64,000 nucleotides of DNA. Origin: Pseudomonas pergaminensis (GTDB lineage Bacteria; Pseudomonadota; Gammaproteobacteria; Pseudomonadales; Pseudomonadaceae). A program made the position numbers and the translations under genes. The notes under the pieces are model-generated. The model saw only the letters and a list, made by a program, of their open reading frames with translations. It was not told where the DNA came from and searched no databases. Below are positions 26,188 through 36,753 of this stretch, piece by piece; positions within the stretch are counted from its first letter, which is position 1; each line of letters opens with the position of its first letter. The DNA lies in assembly GCF_024112395.2 (NCBI RefSeq), contig NZ_CP078013.2, positions 992,001 to 1,056,000 on the forward strand, written 5' to 3'.

Positions 26188-29100
26188 ATGGAGCGTCTGA
26201 TACGCTTTTTTGCCGCTTTGACCCGTTGGGGCCTGGGCCTCTGTGCCTTGCTGCTGGTATTGGCGGCCGTGTACGTGAGCCTGGGCCGTGAATTGACGCC
26301 GCTGGTGGCCGAGTACCGTGCAGAAGTCGAGGCCAAGGCCCAGGCTGCTGTGGACATGCCCCTGCATATCGGCAGCCTGGAAGGCCGCTGGAGTGGTTTC
26401 GCGCCGGTATTGCTCGCCCATGATGTGATGGTGGGCGAGGGCAGCAGTGCCCTTCGCCTGGATCAGGTCGAAGTGGTGCCGGATATCTGGGCCAGCCTGA
26501 TGGCCCGCGAAGTGCGCATTGCGCACCTGCAAGTCAGTGGCCTGCAACTCAGTGTGAAGGAAGACAAGGACGGCAAATGGGCCCTGCAGGGCCTGCCCGT
26601 GCAAGACGACCAGCCGCTGGATCCGGAGCAGGTGCTAAAGCGCATGCAGACGGTCAAGCGTGTGTCGCTGCTCGACAGCCAGGTGACGTTGCAGCCGTTT
26701 GACCAAGCGCCGGTGACCCTGACATATGTCGGCCTGAGCCTGCATACCGGCGCCGTCCGTCAGCGCCTCGATGCACGCCTGACCCTGCCCGACGGCCAGC
26801 CGCTCGCCGTTAACCTGCGCACCCGCATTCGTGCCAGCCAATGGAAGGATGCCGAAATCCAGGCCTACCTGAGCCTGCCGCAAAGCGACTGGGCCAAGTG
26901 GATTCCGGCCAAGCTGACCCAACAGTGGACACTCACGCAATTCAAGGCTGGCGGCGAATTCTGGCTGAGCTGGGCCAAGGGCACCGTGCAAAGCGCGGTG
27001 GTGCGCCTCAACTCGCCACAGGTGAAAGGCAGCTACGCCGACCGTAAGCCTGTCCATATCGAAAATCTCGCCCTAACCGCCTACCTGCAGCGCAGTGAAA
27101 CTGGTCTCAAGGTGTTGTTCGATTCCCTGGCGATGAACCTGGGTGAAACACGCTGGGAATCGCGCCTGCAATTGCAGCAGACGCTGGCTACCGACAAGGA
27201 CCAGGAAGTCTGGAAGCTTCAGGCCGACCGCCTGGACCTCACGCCGATCACGCCGCTGCTCAATGCGTTGGCGCCGTTGCCGGAGGGGTTTGCCAAGACT
27301 GTGCAGCATCTGAAGGCCACCGGCCTGCTACGTAACGTGCTGGTGGACTTCCGTCCACATGACACCACCGATCAAAAAGTCAGCTTCGCTGCCAACCTTG
27401 AACGCATTGGCTTTGATGCCTACTTCGGCGCGCCGGCCGCGCGCAATGTGTCCGGCAGCATCAGCGGCGACCTGGGTCATGGCGAGCTGCGCATGGACAG
27501 CAAGGATTTTTCCCTGCACCTCGACCCGATCTTTGCCAAGCCTTGGCAGTACATCCAGGCCAACGCGCGCCTGACGTGGAAGCTGGACGAGGAAGGCTTC
27601 ACCCTGATCGCGCCGTATATCAAGGTGCTGGGCGAAGAGGGCAAGGTGGCCGCCGACTTCCTGATCCGCCTGCATTTCGACCACAACCAGGAAGACTACA
27701 TGGACCTGCGTGTCGGCATGGTCGATGGCGATGGGCGTTTCACCCCCAAATACCTGCCGGCGGTGTTGAGCCCGGCGTTGGACGAATGGTTGCGCACCGC
27801 GATTCTCAAGGGCGCGGTGGACCAAGGCTTCTTCCAGTATCAGGGTTCGTTGAACCACGACGCACTGCCGGCCTCGCGCAATATCAGCCTGTTTTTCAAG
27901 GTGCATGACGCCGAACTGGCATTCCAGCCGGGCTGGCCTCACGTGAGCAAGGTCAATGGCGAAGTGTTTGTCGAGGAAAGCGGCGTGCGCATCCTGGCCA
28001 GCAAGGGCCAATTGCTCGACACCAAGGTCAAGGATGTCTACGTCAATATCCCCCACGCGCCTGCGGGCAAGGACAGCCATCTGCTGCTCACGGGTGGTTT
28101 TGCCGGTGGCTTGGGCGATGGGCTCAAAATCCTCCAGGAAGCGCCGATCGGCACCGCCTCGACCTTCGCTGGCTGGAAAGGCGAGGGCGACCTGCAGGGG
28201 AGCCTGGACCTCGATATTCCGCTGGCCAAGGGCGCCGAGCCGAAGATCGTAGTGGACTTCAAGACCGATAAGTCGCGCCTGCAACTGGCTGAACCCACCC
28301 TGGACCTGAATCAGCTCAAGGGCGACTTCCGTTTCGACAGCGCCAAGGGCCTCAGTGGCCAGAACATCACGGCCCAGGCGTTTGACCGCCCGATCACTGC
28401 GCAGATCTTTGCCGACGGCAAGCCGGGCAATATCAGCACTCGCGTGACTGCCAAGGGCCAGGTCACGGTCAAGCGGCTGACGGACTGGCTGAAAATCACC
28501 CAGCCGTTGCCGGTATCCGGCGATATTCCGTACCAGTTGCAACTGACCCTGAACGGCGCCGACAGCCAGCTGATGGTCAGCTCCAACCTCAAGGGCGTGG
28601 CGGTGGATTTGCCGGCGCCGTTCGGCATGCCGGCCAGCCAGGGGCGCGACAGCGTGTTCCGCATGACCTTGCAGGGTGCCGAGCGCCGTTATTGGTTCGA
28701 TTATGGCGAGCTGGCAAACTTTACCTTTGCCGCGCCACCGGACAAATTCAATGATGGCCGTGGTGAGCTGTTCCTGGGGGATGGCGATGCCGTATTGCCG
28801 GGTGCCAAGGGCTTGCGCATTCGTGGGGTCTTGTCGGAACTCGATATCGACCCGTGGAAAAAACTGGTGGACCGCTACGCGGGCAACGATCCGGGTGGCA
28901 GTGCCAAGCAACTGCTCAACGGCGCCGACTTCAAGGTGGACAAGCTGACCGGGATGGGTACCCAGTTTGATCAGGTCAATTTGCAGCTGGACCGCAAGCC
29001 TGCGGCGTGGGGACTGCAATTCAGCAGCCAGCAAGCCAAGGGCACGGTGAACCTGCCGGACGCCAAAGGCGCGCCGATTGCGATCAACCTGCAATACGTG

Positions 29101-30003
29101 AAGCTGCCGGCGGTAGACCCAACCGTGCAGGCGGATGAAAACGCACCGGATCCCTTGGCAAATATCGATCCCAAGGACATTCCAGCGCTGGATATCGCCA
29201 TTGATCAGTTGTTCCAAGGCCCGGACCTGATAGGTGCCTGGTCGCTGAAGATCCGCCCGACCGCCAAGGGCCTGGCCTTCAGCAATCTGGACCTGGGCCT
29301 GAAGGGCATGCAGCTCAAGGGGGCCGGAGGCTGGGAAGGCGGGGCCGGTGACAGCAGCAGTTGGTACAAGGGCCGCCTGGACGGCAAGAATATCGGCGAT
29401 GTCCTCAAGGGCTGGGGTTATGCGCCCACTGTGACCAGCCAGGATTTCCACCTGGATGTGGATGGACGCTGGCCCGGTTCGCCGGCCTATGTCGGGCCCA
29501 AGCGATTCTCCGGCAGCCTGGATGCGGCGTTCCGCAACGGCCAGTTCGTGGAAGTCGAGGGGGGCGCCCAGGCCCTGCGGGTGTTCGGCCTGCTGAACTT
29601 CAACTCCATCGGGCGTCGGCTGCGCCTGGACTTCTCGGACTTGCTTGGCAAGGGCTTGAGCTATGACCGGGTCAAAGGCTTGCTGGCGGCCAGCAATGGC
29701 GTGTTCGTGACCCGCGAGCCGATCACCATGACCGGGCCGTCAAGCAATCTGGAGCTCAATGGCACCCTGGACCTGGTGGCTGACCGCGTGGATGCCAAGT
29801 TGCTGGTGACGCTGCCGGTGACCAACAACCTGCCGATTGCGGCGTTGATCGTCGGGGCGCCGGCCATTGGCGGTGCGTTGTTCCTGATCGACAAGTTGAT
29901 CGGTGACCGTGTTTCACGCTTCGCCAGCGTGCAATACAAGGTCGAAGGCCCGTGGAAGGATCCGAAAATCACCTTCGACAAGCCATTTGAAAAACCAAAC
30001 TGA
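26188..30003 (+). CDS. yhdP: YhdP family AsmA-like protein
   Basis: This very long protein (1271 residues) has one N-terminal membrane helix (LGLCALLLVLAAVYVSLG), then an extended periplasmic region of beta-strand repeats and the AsmA-like C-terminal domain. YhdP, with TamB and YdbH, forms bridge-like conduits that carry phospholipids from the inner to the outer membrane. The C-terminal RVDAKLLVTLPVTNNLPIA then VGAPAIGGALFLIDKLIG segment is typical. Its place between rng and the nitrilase/tldD pair matches enteric and pseudomonad order. Confidence 0.93.
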   Translation: MERLIRFFAALTRWGLGLCALLLVLAAVYVSLGRELTPLVAEYRAEVEAKAQAAVDMPLHIGSLEGRWSGFAPVLLAHDVMVGEGSSALRLDQVEVVPDIWASLMAREVRIAHLQVSGLQLSVKEDKDGKWALQGLPVQDDQPLDPEQVLKRMQTVKRVSLLDSQVTLQPFDQAPVTLTYVGLSLHTGAVRQRLDARLTLPDGQPLAVNLRTRIRASQWKDAEIQAYLSLPQSDWAKWIPAKLTQQWTLTQFKAGGEFWLSWAKGTVQSAVVRLNSPQVKGSYADRKPVHIENLALTAYLQRSETGLKVLFDSLAMNLGETRWESRLQLQQTLATDKDQEVWKLQADRLDLTPITPLLNALAPLPEGFAKTVQHLKATGLLRNVLVDFRPHDTTDQKVSFAANLERIGFDAYFGAPAARNVSGSISGDLGHGELRMDSKDFSLHLDPIFAKPWQYIQANARLTWKLDEEGFTLIAPYIKVLGEEGKVAADFLIRLHFDHNQEDYMDLRVGMVDGDGRFTPKYLPAVLSPALDEWLRTAILKGAVDQGFFQYQGSLNHDALPASRNISLFFKVHDAELAFQPGWPHVSKVNGEVFVEESGVRILASKGQLLDTKVKDVYVNIPHAPAGKDSHLLLTGGFAGGLGDGLKILQEAPIGTASTFAGWKGEGDLQGSLDLDIPLAKGAEPKIVVDFKTDKSRLQLAEPTLDLNQLKGDFRFDSAKGLSGQNITAQAFDRPITAQIFADGKPGNISTRVTAKGQVTVKRLTDWLKITQPLPVSGDIPYQLQLTLNGADSQLMVSSNLKGVAVDLPAPFGMPASQGRDSVFRMTLQGAERRYWFDYGELANFTFAAPPDKFNDGRGELFLGDGDAVLPGAKGLRIRGVLSELDIDPWKKLVDRYAGNDPGGSAKQLLNGADFKVDKLTGMGTQFDQVNLQLDRKPAAWGLQFSSQQAKGTVNLPDAKGAPIAINLQYVKLPAVDPTVQADENAPDPLANIDPKDIPALDIAIDQLFQGPDLIGAWSLKIRPTAKGLAFSNLDLGLKGMQLKGAGGWEGGAGDSSSWYKGRLDGKNIGDVLKGWGYAPTVTSQDFHLDVDGRWPGSPAYVGPKRFSGSLDAAFRNGQFVEVEGGAQALRVFGLLNFNSIGRRLRLDFSDLLGKGLSYDRVKGLLAASNGVFVTREPITMTGPSSNLELNGTLDLVADRVDAKLLVTLPVTNNLPIAALIVGAPAIGGALFLIDKLIGDRVSRFASVQYKVEGPWKDPKITFDKPFEKPN

Positions 30004-30051
30004 GAGCCTGTGGAGTAGCATGACCGCATGCCCTTTATGGAGTGTCGGCCC

Positions 30052-30900
30052 ATGTCCTTTGCGGTAATTCAAATGGTCAGCCAGAGCGATGTGCTGGCCA
30101 ACCTGGCCCAGGCCCGGCGCTTGTTGGAGGAAGCGGCGGCAGGCGGTGCAAAGCTGGCGGTATTGCCGGAAAACTTCGCTGCCATGGGCCGCCGTGACGT
30201 GGCCGACATCGGCCGCGCCGAAGCGCTGGGCGAAGGCCCGATCCTGCCATGGTTGAAACAGACCGCGCGCGACCTCACCTTATGGATAGTGGCGGGTACT
30301 TTGCCATTGCCGCCTAAAGACCAACCGCACGCCAAGTCCAATGCCTGCTCGCTGCTGGTCGATGATCAGGGTGAAATCGTTGCCCGTTACGACAAGCTGC
30401 ACTTGTTCGATGTGGACGTTGCCGACGCTCGCGGGCGTTATCGCGAATCCGACGACTATGCTTTCGGGGGCAATGTGGTGGTGGCGGATACACCCGTTGG
30501 TCGCTTGGGCCTGACAGTGTGTTACGACCTGCGCTTCCCCGAGCTGTACAGCGAATTGCGCGCGGCGGGGGCTGAATTGATCACTGCGCCTTCGGCGTTT
30601 ACGGCCGTAACCGGCGCTGCGCACTGGGACGTGCTGATTCGCGCGCGGGCCATCGAGACCCAGTGCTACCTGCTGGCGGCCGCCCAGGGGGGCGTGCATC
30701 CGGGGCCACGGGAAACCCATGGCCATGCGGCGATTGTCGATCCCTGGGGGCGCGTGCTGGCACAACAGGATCAGGGCGAAGCGGTGTTGCTGGCCGAACG
30801 CGATAGCAGTGAACAAGCGTCGATTAGGGCGCGCATGCCGGTGGCCAACCATCGGCGCTTTTTCTCGCAGGGCGCACAGCGGCCTGCTTCGGAACGATGA
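30052..30900 (+). CDS. Carbon-nitrogen hydrolase (nitrilase superfamily, Nit1-like)
   Basis: This 282-residue amidase-type enzyme carries the complete Glu-Lys-Cys triad: Glu in [12 protein letters not shown], Lys in [10 protein letters not shown] and Cys in [13 protein letters not shown]. The last motif is that of Nit1/YbeM-like deaminated-glutathione amidases, which hydrolyse the side product of transaminases acting on glutathione. That substrate is inferred. The ATG used follows TGGAG; the gene lies between yhdP and tldD. Confidence 0.9.
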   Translation: MSFAVIQMVSQSDVLANLAQARRLLEEAAAGGAKLAVLPENFAAMGRRDVADIGRAEALGEGPILPWLKQTARDLTLWIVAGTLPLPPKDQPHAKSNACSLLVDDQGEIVARYDKLHLFDVDVADARGRYRESDDYAFGGNVVVADTPVGRLGLTVCYDLRFPELYSELRAAGAELITAPSAFTAVTGAAHWDVLIRARAIETQCYLLAAAQGGVHPGPRETHGHAAIVDPWGRVLAQQDQGEAVLLAERDSSEQASIRARMPVANHRRFFSQGAQRPASER

Positions 30901-30916
30901 ATTTAAGGCCATACCT

Positions 30917-32359
30917 ATGAGCGAGTTGTTGTCCTCAGTCAGTGAACACCTCCTGGCACCCGGTGGCGTGACCATCGAAAGTTTGCAAACCGTGCTGGGC
31001 GATCTTGCCGGGCCGGGCATCGACGCGGCCGACCTGTATTTCCAGGGGCAGATCTCCGAGTCCTGGGCCCTGGAAGACGGCATTGTCAAGGAAGGCAGTT
31101 TCAACCTTGACCAAGGTGTGGGTGTGCGTGCGCAATCCGGCGAAAAAACCGGCTTTGCCTACAGCAATGCGATCACCCTTGAGGCCTTGGGCCTGGCCGC
31201 CCGTGCCGCGCGCTCTATTTCCCGGGCTGGGCAAAACGGCACGGTGCAGGCGTTCAGCACCCAGGACGTGACCCAGTTGTATGGGCCGGACAACCCGTTG
31301 GAAGTGATGACCCGTGCCGAAAAAGTCGACTTGCTCAAGCGTGTCGATGCCGCGACGCGTGCGTTGGACCCGCGTATCCAGCAGGTGACCGTGAGCATGG
31401 CCGGCGTGTGGGAACGCATTCTGGTTGCGTCCACCGATGGCAGCCTGGCGGCGGATGTGCGCCCCTTGGTGCGCTTCAATGTCAGTGTGATCGTCGAGCA
31501 GAATGGTCGTCGCGAGCGCGGCGGCCATGGCGGCGGCGGGCGTACCGACTATCGCTATTTCCTCACCGACGACCGTGCCATGGGGTATGCCCGCGAAGCG
31601 CTGCGCCAGGCGCTGGTCAACCTGGAAGCGATTCCGGCACCGGCCGGGACCTTGCCGGTGGTGCTGGGTTCGGGGTGGTCCGGCGTGCTGCTGCACGAAG
31701 CGGTCGGTCATGGCCTGGAAGGTGATTTCAACCGCAAGGGCAGCTCGGCGTACAGCGGGCGTATGGGCGAGATGGTTGCGTCCAAACTTTGCACCATCGT
31801 TGATGACGGCACCCTGGCCGGGCGTCGTGGCTCGCTGAGTGTCGATGACGAAGGCACCCCGACCGAGTGCACCACCCTGATCGAAAACGGTGTGCTCAAG
31901 GGCTACATGCAAGACAAGCTCAACGCCCGCCTGATGGGCGTGGCTCGCACCGGTAACGGTCGCCGTGAATCCTATGCGCACCTGCCGATGCCACGCATGA
32001 CCAACACCTACATGCTCGGTGGCGAAAGCGACCCGGCAGAAATCATTGCGTCGGTGAAGCGCGGCATCTATTGCGCCAACCTCGGTGGTGGCCAGGTGGA
32101 TATCACCAGCGGCAAGTTCGTGTTTTCCACCAGCGAGGCTTACCTGATCGAAGACGGCAAGATTACCGCGCCGGTCAAGGGCGCAACGTTGATCGGTAAC
32201 GGTCCGGAAGCCATGAGCAAGGTGTCGATGGTCGGTAACGACCTGTCGCTGGACAGCGGCGTGGGCACGTGCGGGAAGGATGGGCAGTCGGTGCCGGTGG
32301 GTGTCGGCCAGCCTACGCTGAAGATTGATGCGATCACCGTGGGTGGCACGGGGGCGTAG
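30917..32359 (+). CDS. tldD: Metalloprotease TldD
   Basis: TldD is the catalytic subunit of the TldD/TldE (PmbA) heterodimeric zinc peptidase, which cleaves unfolded peptides in a central pore and takes part in maturation of some modified peptides and in CcdA turnover. The zinc site is [11 protein letters not shown] at about residues 258-268. The 480-residue protein begins [17 protein letters not shown] just after the nitrilase stop. Its partner pmbA lies about 700 bases downstream, beyond the oppositely oriented darP. Confidence 0.97.
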   Translation: MSELLSSVSEHLLAPGGVTIESLQTVLGDLAGPGIDAADLYFQGQISESWALEDGIVKEGSFNLDQGVGVRAQSGEKTGFAYSNAITLEALGLAARAARSISRAGQNGTVQAFSTQDVTQLYGPDNPLEVMTRAEKVDLLKRVDAATRALDPRIQQVTVSMAGVWERILVASTDGSLAADVRPLVRFNVSVIVEQNGRRERGGHGGGGRTDYRYFLTDDRAMGYAREALRQALVNLEAIPAPAGTLPVVLGSGWSGVLLHEAVGHGLEGDFNRKGSSAYSGRMGEMVASKLCTIVDDGTLAGRRGSLSVDDEGTPTECTTLIENGVLKGYMQDKLNARLMGVARTGNGRRESYAHLPMPRMTNTYMLGGESDPAEIIASVKRGIYCANLGGGQVDITSGKFVFSTSEAYLIEDGKITAPVKGATLIGNGPEAMSKVSMVGNDLSLDSGVGTCGKDGQSVPVGVGQPTLKIDAITVGGTGA

Positions 32360-32371
32360 ACGCGGGAGCTT

Positions 32372-32394
32372 CGGGTGGCGAAGGCCGCCACCCG
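32372..32394. terminator. Hairpin between tldD and darP
   Basis: CGGGTGGC pairs with GCCACCCG around a seven-base loop between two convergent genes. There is no T-run on either side, so it is a weak or rho-dependent bidirectional stop at best. Confidence 0.5.
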
Positions 32395-32404
32395 GGGAAG
32401 AGGA

Positions 32405-32926
32405 TCAGCGCAGGCCGCGTTGAGTCTCGTCCAGCTCACGGATGTACTTGAAGATTTTACGGCTGGTGGCCGGCGCCTTGTTATGCGCCTGCTCGTGCTG
32501 GGCCTGACGGATCAGGGAGCGCAGTTGCTGGCGGTCCGCGTCCGGGTAGTCCAGTACGAATTTTTCCAGCACGGCGTCATCGCCCGAGATCAGGCGGTCA
32601 CGCCAACGTTCCAGGTTATGGAAGCGTTCGTTGTACTGGCGAGTGGAGGCATCGGTTTGATCGAGCAAGGCCAGAATGGCGTCAGTGTCCTGATCGCGCA
32701 TCAGTTTGCCGATAAACATGATGTGCCGTTTACGCGCGATATTCGCGGTGTGCTTGGGCGCATCCGCCAAGGCCCGGCGCATTTCGTCGGTCAATGGCAG
32801 TTTTGCAATCAAATCCTTCTTGAGCGTTGTAAGGCGCTCGCCGAGGTCAACCAGAGCATGCAGCTCACGTTTGACCTGGGTTTTGCTTTTCTCCCCATCG
32901 AGGGAGTCGTCGTAAGAATCAACCAT
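32405..32926 (-). CDS. darP: Ribosome biogenesis factor DarP (YjgA family)
   Basis: This 173-residue, charged helical protein matches YjgA/DarP, which binds late 50S precursors and promotes maturation of the peptidyl-transferase centre. Conserved stretches are [19 protein letters not shown], the [19 protein letters not shown] region and [18 protein letters not shown] start at the ATG giving [11 protein letters not shown], since the five upstream codons are not conserved. It is antisense to its neighbours tldD and pmbA, as in P. aeruginosa. Confidence 0.93.
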   Translation of the reverse strand: MVDSYDDSLDGEKSKTQVKRELHALVDLGERLTTLKKDLIAKLPLTDEMRRALADAPKHTANIARKRHIMFIGKLMRDQDTDAILALLDQTDASTRQYNERFHNLERWRDRLISGDDAVLEKFVLDYPDADRQQLRSLIRQAQHEQAHNKAPATSRKIFKYIRELDETQRGLR

Positions 32927-33034
32927 GGTGGCAGTCCGCAAAGAAACGCCGCCATGATAACCAGTCGGGGGCCGCTTGTCCGGCCCGGTCGCTCGATGGC
33001 CTTAACCGAAAGCAGAATTTGAGTGGAGAAAACC

Positions 33035-34381
33035 ATGAGTGCAGCCCAAAGCGTCGGTCCGCAAGCGTTACCGGCACTGCAGGAACAAGTCGAGCAGATC
33101 CTTGCCGAAGCCAAGCGCCAGGGGGCTAGCGCCTGTGAAGTGGCGGTGTCGCTGGAGCAGGGGCTCTCGACATCGGTGCGCCAGCGGGAAGTCGAGACCG
33201 TGGAGTTCAACCGCGACCAAGGCTTTGGCATCACCTTGTATGTAGGGCAGCGCAAAGGTTCGGCCAGCACATCGGCCAGTGGCCCGGAGGCTATTCGCGA
33301 GACCGTGGCGGCGGCATTGGCGATCGCCAAGCACACCTCCGAGGATGAAAGCTCGGGCTTGGCTGACAAGGCGTTGATGGCCAAGGACTTGAAAGACTTT
33401 GATCTGTTCCACGCCTGGGACATCACGCCCGAGCAGGCCATTGAACAGGCACTGACCTGTGAAGCCGCCGCGTTCGACGCCGATACCCGCATCAAGAACG
33501 CTGATGGCACCACATTGAGCACCCATCAGGGCTGCCGCGTGTATGGCAACAGCCATGGTTTTATTGGCGGTTACGCGTCCACGCGTCATAGCCTGAGCTG
33601 CGTGATGATCGCCGAAGCCAATGGCCAGATGCAGCGCGATTACTGGTATGACGTGAACCGCCAGGGCGATTTACTGGCCGATCCGATCAGCATCGGCCAG
33701 CGTGCTGCACAGCGTGCCGCGAGCCGCCTGGGCGCGCGCCCCGTGCCGACCTGTGAAGTGCCGGTGCTGTTTTCGGCGGAATTGGCCGGTGGCTTGTTCG
33801 GCAGCTTCCTTGGCGCGATTTCCGGGGGCAACCTTTATCGCAAGTCCTCGTTCCTGGACGGGGCGATTGGGCAGAAGCTGTTTCCAGAATGGTTGACCAT
33901 CGATGAGCGCCCACACCTGATGCGCGCCATGGGCAGTTCGGCGTTTGACGGTGATGGCCTGGCGACGTACGCGAAGCCGTTTGTCGAAAACGGTGAATTG
34001 GTGTCCTACGTGCTCGGTACCTACGCCGGCCGAAAACTTGGTTTGCCGAGCACCGCCAACTCCGGCGGCGTGCACAACCTGTTCGTCACCCATGGCGATG
34101 AAGACCAAGCAGCGTTGCTGCGGAAGATGGGGCGCGGCCTGCTGGTGACTGAGTTGATGGGCCACGGCCTGAACATGGTCACGGGCGATTATTCCCGTGG
34201 CGCGGCAGGCTTCTGGGTGGAAAACGGCGAAATTCAATTTGCCGTCCAGGAGGTGACTATCGCCGGCAACATGCGCGATATGTTCAAGCAGATCATTGCG
34301 GTCGGGAACGACCTGGAACTGCGCAGCAATATCCGCACGGGTTCGGTGTTGATCGAACGGATGACCGTCGCCGGTAGCTGA
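33035..34381 (+). CDS. pmbA: Metalloprotease PmbA (TldE)
   Basis: PmbA/TldE is the second subunit of the TldD/E peptidase. It shares the fold but lacks the HExxH zinc motif, consistent with a substrate-gating role. Hallmarks in the 448-residue protein are VETVEFNRDQGFGITLYVGQ at the N-terminus, STANSGGVHNLF in the later part and LMGHGLNMVTGDYSRGAAGF near the C-terminus. The ATG start has GGAG seven bases before it. The gene is closed by a strong terminator. Confidence 0.97.
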   Translation: MSAAQSVGPQALPALQEQVEQILAEAKRQGASACEVAVSLEQGLSTSVRQREVETVEFNRDQGFGITLYVGQRKGSASTSASGPEAIRETVAAALAIAKHTSEDESSGLADKALMAKDLKDFDLFHAWDITPEQAIEQALTCEAAAFDADTRIKNADGTTLSTHQGCRVYGNSHGFIGGYASTRHSLSCVMIAEANGQMQRDYWYDVNRQGDLLADPISIGQRAAQRAASRLGARPVPTCEVPVLFSAELAGGLFGSFLGAISGGNLYRKSSFLDGAIGQKLFPEWLTIDERPHLMRAMGSSAFDGDGLATYAKPFVENGELVSYVLGTYAGRKLGLPSTANSGGVHNLFVTHGDEDQAALLRKMGRGLLVTELMGHGLNMVTGDYSRGAAGFWVENGEIQFAVQEVTIAGNMRDMFKQIIAVGNDLELRSNIRTGSVLIERMTVAGS

Positions 34382-34404
34382 TCCTTCCGACCCGGTTAAA
34401 CAAG

Positions 34405-34440
34405 AAAGGCGCGCCATCTTAAATGGCGCGCCTTTTTTTG
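34405..34440 (+). terminator. Terminator after pmbA
   Basis: GGCGCGCCA/TGGCGCGCC (9 bp) lies between AAGAAA and a run of seven T residues. Confidence 0.93.
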
Positions 34441-34479
34441 TGGCCACGTGTCAGCGGGATTAACGTGCCACCCTTGTTT

Positions 34480-34511
34480 TGATTCTCAATATCATTTAAT
34501 AATAAATATCA
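34480..34511 (+). promoter_or_regulatory. Two adjacent Fur boxes before fagA
   Basis: Two 7-1-7 Fur sites (TGATAAT-N-ATTATCA pattern) lie end to end: TGATTCTCAATATCA (34480-34494, 11 of 14) and TAATAATAAATATCA (34497-34511, 12 of 14). They overlap a possible promoter (TTGTTT at 34474, AATAAT at 34498). In P. aeruginosa the fagA-fumC-orfX-sodA operon is known to be Fur-repressed. Confidence 0.8.
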
Positions 34512-34531
34512 TTACCGGATGAGTGTGGATC

Positions 34532-34927
34532 ATGAGTTCTGTCCTGCATGAGGATCCCTACCTCGAGAGCTGGCGCTGGATGAGTCGCCAGATTCGCTGC
34601 GGCCTCGACCCCAACGAACCGCGCCTGATCGAACATTACCTCAATGAAGGTCGATACCTGGCGTGCTGCACTGCGACCCATCCGTGGACGATCGCCGAAA
34701 CCTCATTCCGCCTGTTGCTCGACACTGCCAGCGATATTGCGCTGCCTTGGCACTGGCGCTCCTTGTGCCTTGACCAGGCCTGGCGCCCTCTGCGTGACCT
34801 GGAAAAACTCTCTCACTGTGCCTGCCGCCTCAAGCGCTGGCAGACCTTTGCCTGGCAATTGGCGACGTGTGAATTGCTGCCCTCAATTTCTGTTTCTTAC
34901 CTGGTGCAAGGATCTTCCGATGAGTAA
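34532..34927 (+). CDS. fagA: FagA (Fur-associated gene A) protein
   Basis: This 131-residue protein is the first product of the pseudomonad fagA-fumC-orfX-sodA operon. It is small, rich in Trp, Cys and His (for example LACCTATHPW and CHCxC-like HCACRLKRWQ), with no membrane segment or known domain. Its biochemical role is not established. Identity rests on gene order, size and the Fur boxes as well as the MSSVLHEDPYLESWRWMSRQ start. It overlaps fumC by eight bases. Confidence 0.85.
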   Translation: MSSVLHEDPYLESWRWMSRQIRCGLDPNEPRLIEHYLNEGRYLACCTATHPWTIAETSFRLLLDTASDIALPWHWRSLCLDQAWRPLRDLEKLSHCACRLKRWQTFAWQLATCELLPSISVSYLVQGSSDE

Positions 34928-36296
34928 CACCCGTATCGAACGCGACAGCATGGGCGAACTGCACGTGCCTGCCGAGGCCCTGTATGGCGCCCAGACCCAG
35001 CGCGCGGTGAACAACTTCCCGATCAGCCACCAACGCATGCCGGCGCAATTCATTCGCGCGCTCATCCTGGCCAAGGCCGCCGCTGCCAAGGTCAACGTTG
35101 ACCTCAAGCAGATCAGCGAGGGGCGGGGCAAAGCCATTGTCGATGCCGCCCAAGGCTTGTTGGAAGGGGATTTCATGCCGCACTTCCCGGTGGATATCTT
35201 CCAGACCGGCTCCGGCACCAGCTCCAACATGAATGCCAACGAAGTGATTGCAACCCTCGCCAGCCGTTTGCTGGGCGAGTCGGTCAACCCCAACGATCAC
35301 GTGAATTGCGGCCAAAGCAGCAACGACATCATCCCGACTACCCTCCACGTCAGTGCCGCGCTGGTCCTGCACGAGCAAACGCTGCCGGCCCTGTTGCACT
35401 TGGTGCAGGTGATCGAGCGGAAGGCCGAAGAGGTCCATCCTTTCATCAAGACCGGTCGCACGCACCTGATGGACGCCATGCCGGTGCGCATGAGCCAAGT
35501 GCTCAACGGTTGGGCGCAGCAGCTCAAGGCCAATATCGGGCATTTGCAGGACCTTCTGCCGAGTTTGCAAGCCCTGGCTCAGGGCGGCACGGCAGTGGGC
35601 ACCGGGATCAATGCACACCCTGAATTCGCTGCGCGTTTCAGCCAGCAACTGAGCAGCCTGACAGGCGTGAAATTCACCCCTGGCAAAAACCTGTTCGCCC
35701 TGATTGGCTCCCAAGACACCGCCGTGGCCGTGTCCGGCCAGTTGAAAGCCACCGCCGTGTCGCTGATGAAAATCGCCAACGACCTGCGCTGGATGAACTC
35801 CGGTCCGCTTGCCGGCCTGGGTGAAATCGAACTGGAAGGCCTGCAACCTGGCTCGTCGATCATGCCCGGCAAGGTCAACCCGGTGATCCCGGAAGCGACT
35901 GCGATGGTCGCCGCGCAGGTCATTGGCAATGACACAGTAATTACCGTCGCCGGCCAGTCAGGCAACTTCGAACTGAACGTGATGCTGCCGATCATCGCGC
36001 AGAACCTGCTCAGCAGCCTTGAACTGCTGGCCAATTCCAGTCGCCTGCTCGCGGACAAGGCCATTGCCAGTTTCAAGGTCAATGAAGCCAAGCTCAAGGA
36101 AGCGCTGTCGCGCAACCCGATTCTGGTCACCGCACTCAACCCGATCATCGGTTACCAAAAGGCCGCCGAAATCGCCAAGAAAGCCTATCAGCAGGGCCGC
36201 ACGGTGATTGAGGTCGCACTGGAGCACACCGACTTGCCGCGCAGCCAACTGGAGATCCTGCTGGATCCGGAAAAGCTCACGGCTGGCGGCGTGTAA
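34920..36296 (+). CDS. fumC: Class II fumarate hydratase
   Basis: FumC hydrates fumarate to malate without an iron-sulfur cluster, so it replaces the [4Fe-4S] fumarases when iron is short. The 458-residue protein has the lyase signature GSSIMPGKVNP and the SGTSSNMNANEVIA active-site region. Translation starts at the ATG inside the end of fagA. The gene is flanked by Fur-regulated operon partners, which explains its iron-sparing role. Confidence 0.97.
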   Translation: MSNTRIERDSMGELHVPAEALYGAQTQRAVNNFPISHQRMPAQFIRALILAKAAAAKVNVDLKQISEGRGKAIVDAAQGLLEGDFMPHFPVDIFQTGSGTSSNMNANEVIATLASRLLGESVNPNDHVNCGQSSNDIIPTTLHVSAALVLHEQTLPALLHLVQVIERKAEEVHPFIKTGRTHLMDAMPVRMSQVLNGWAQQLKANIGHLQDLLPSLQALAQGGTAVGTGINAHPEFAARFSQQLSSLTGVKFTPGKNLFALIGSQDTAVAVSGQLKATAVSLMKIANDLRWMNSGPLAGLGEIELEGLQPGSSIMPGKVNPVIPEATAMVAAQVIGNDTVITVAGQSGNFELNVMLPIIAQNLLSSLELLANSSRLLADKAIASFKVNEAKLKEALSRNPILVTALNPIIGYQKAAEIAKKAYQQGRTVIEVALEHTDLPRSQLEILLDPEKLTAGGV

Positions 36297-36323
36297 TCAC
36301 CGACCTTGCTTTGGAGGCTCACC

Positions 36324-36752
36324 ATGGAGCACTGGAAACGCACGATCGAACGGGCCAATCGCTGCTTTATGGCAGGCGAACTGGTCGACGCTCGCGAGGC
36401 CTATCTGCAAGCCCTGGCCCTGGCTCAAGTGTTATTCGAACGTTGGGCGGATGCCGACGAAGCAGTGGCGGCTTGCGTCATTTCCCATCACAACCTGGCG
36501 GATTTGCACCTGCGCCTGAATCAGCCAGAGGAGAGCGCGGAATACCTCTGCGCTATTCATCAGCGCCTGTTGCAGACCATGCAGGACTCGCGTTTGAGCC
36601 CGCAATTACGGGAGGCGGCCCTGCGTCAGAGCAGCAAAACCTACGTCGAGCTGTTGAATTTCATCAGCGACCACGGCGAATACCCTCGTACCCATCGCTT
36701 GCTGGGCGGTACTGCGGCACAGCCGACCACTCCTCATTACGGAGCACATTGA
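36324..36752 (+). CDS. Hypothetical protein of the fagA-fumC-sodA operon (orfX type)
   Basis: This is a 142-residue all-helical protein. Two helix pairs ([20 protein letters not shown] and [20 protein letters not shown]) look like degenerate TPR repeats. No signal peptide, metal motif or catalytic motif is visible. It corresponds in position and size to the orfX gene described between fumC and sodA in P. aeruginosa; its function is unknown. The ATG follows GGAGG by six bases. One base separates it from sodA. Confidence 0.8.
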   Translation: MEHWKRTIERANRCFMAGELVDAREAYLQALALAQVLFERWADADEAVAACVISHHNLADLHLRLNQPEESAEYLCAIHQRLLQTMQDSRLSPQLREAALRQSSKTYVELLNFISDHGEYPRTHRLLGGTAAQPTTPHYGAH

Positions 36753-36753
36753 T

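Noticed and set aside
27328..29451. 707-codon open frame antisense to yhdP
   Set aside because: It is exactly opposite a well-supported gene. Long antisense frames are expected in GC-rich genes with G/C third positions; the translation has no recognisable domain or ribosome site.
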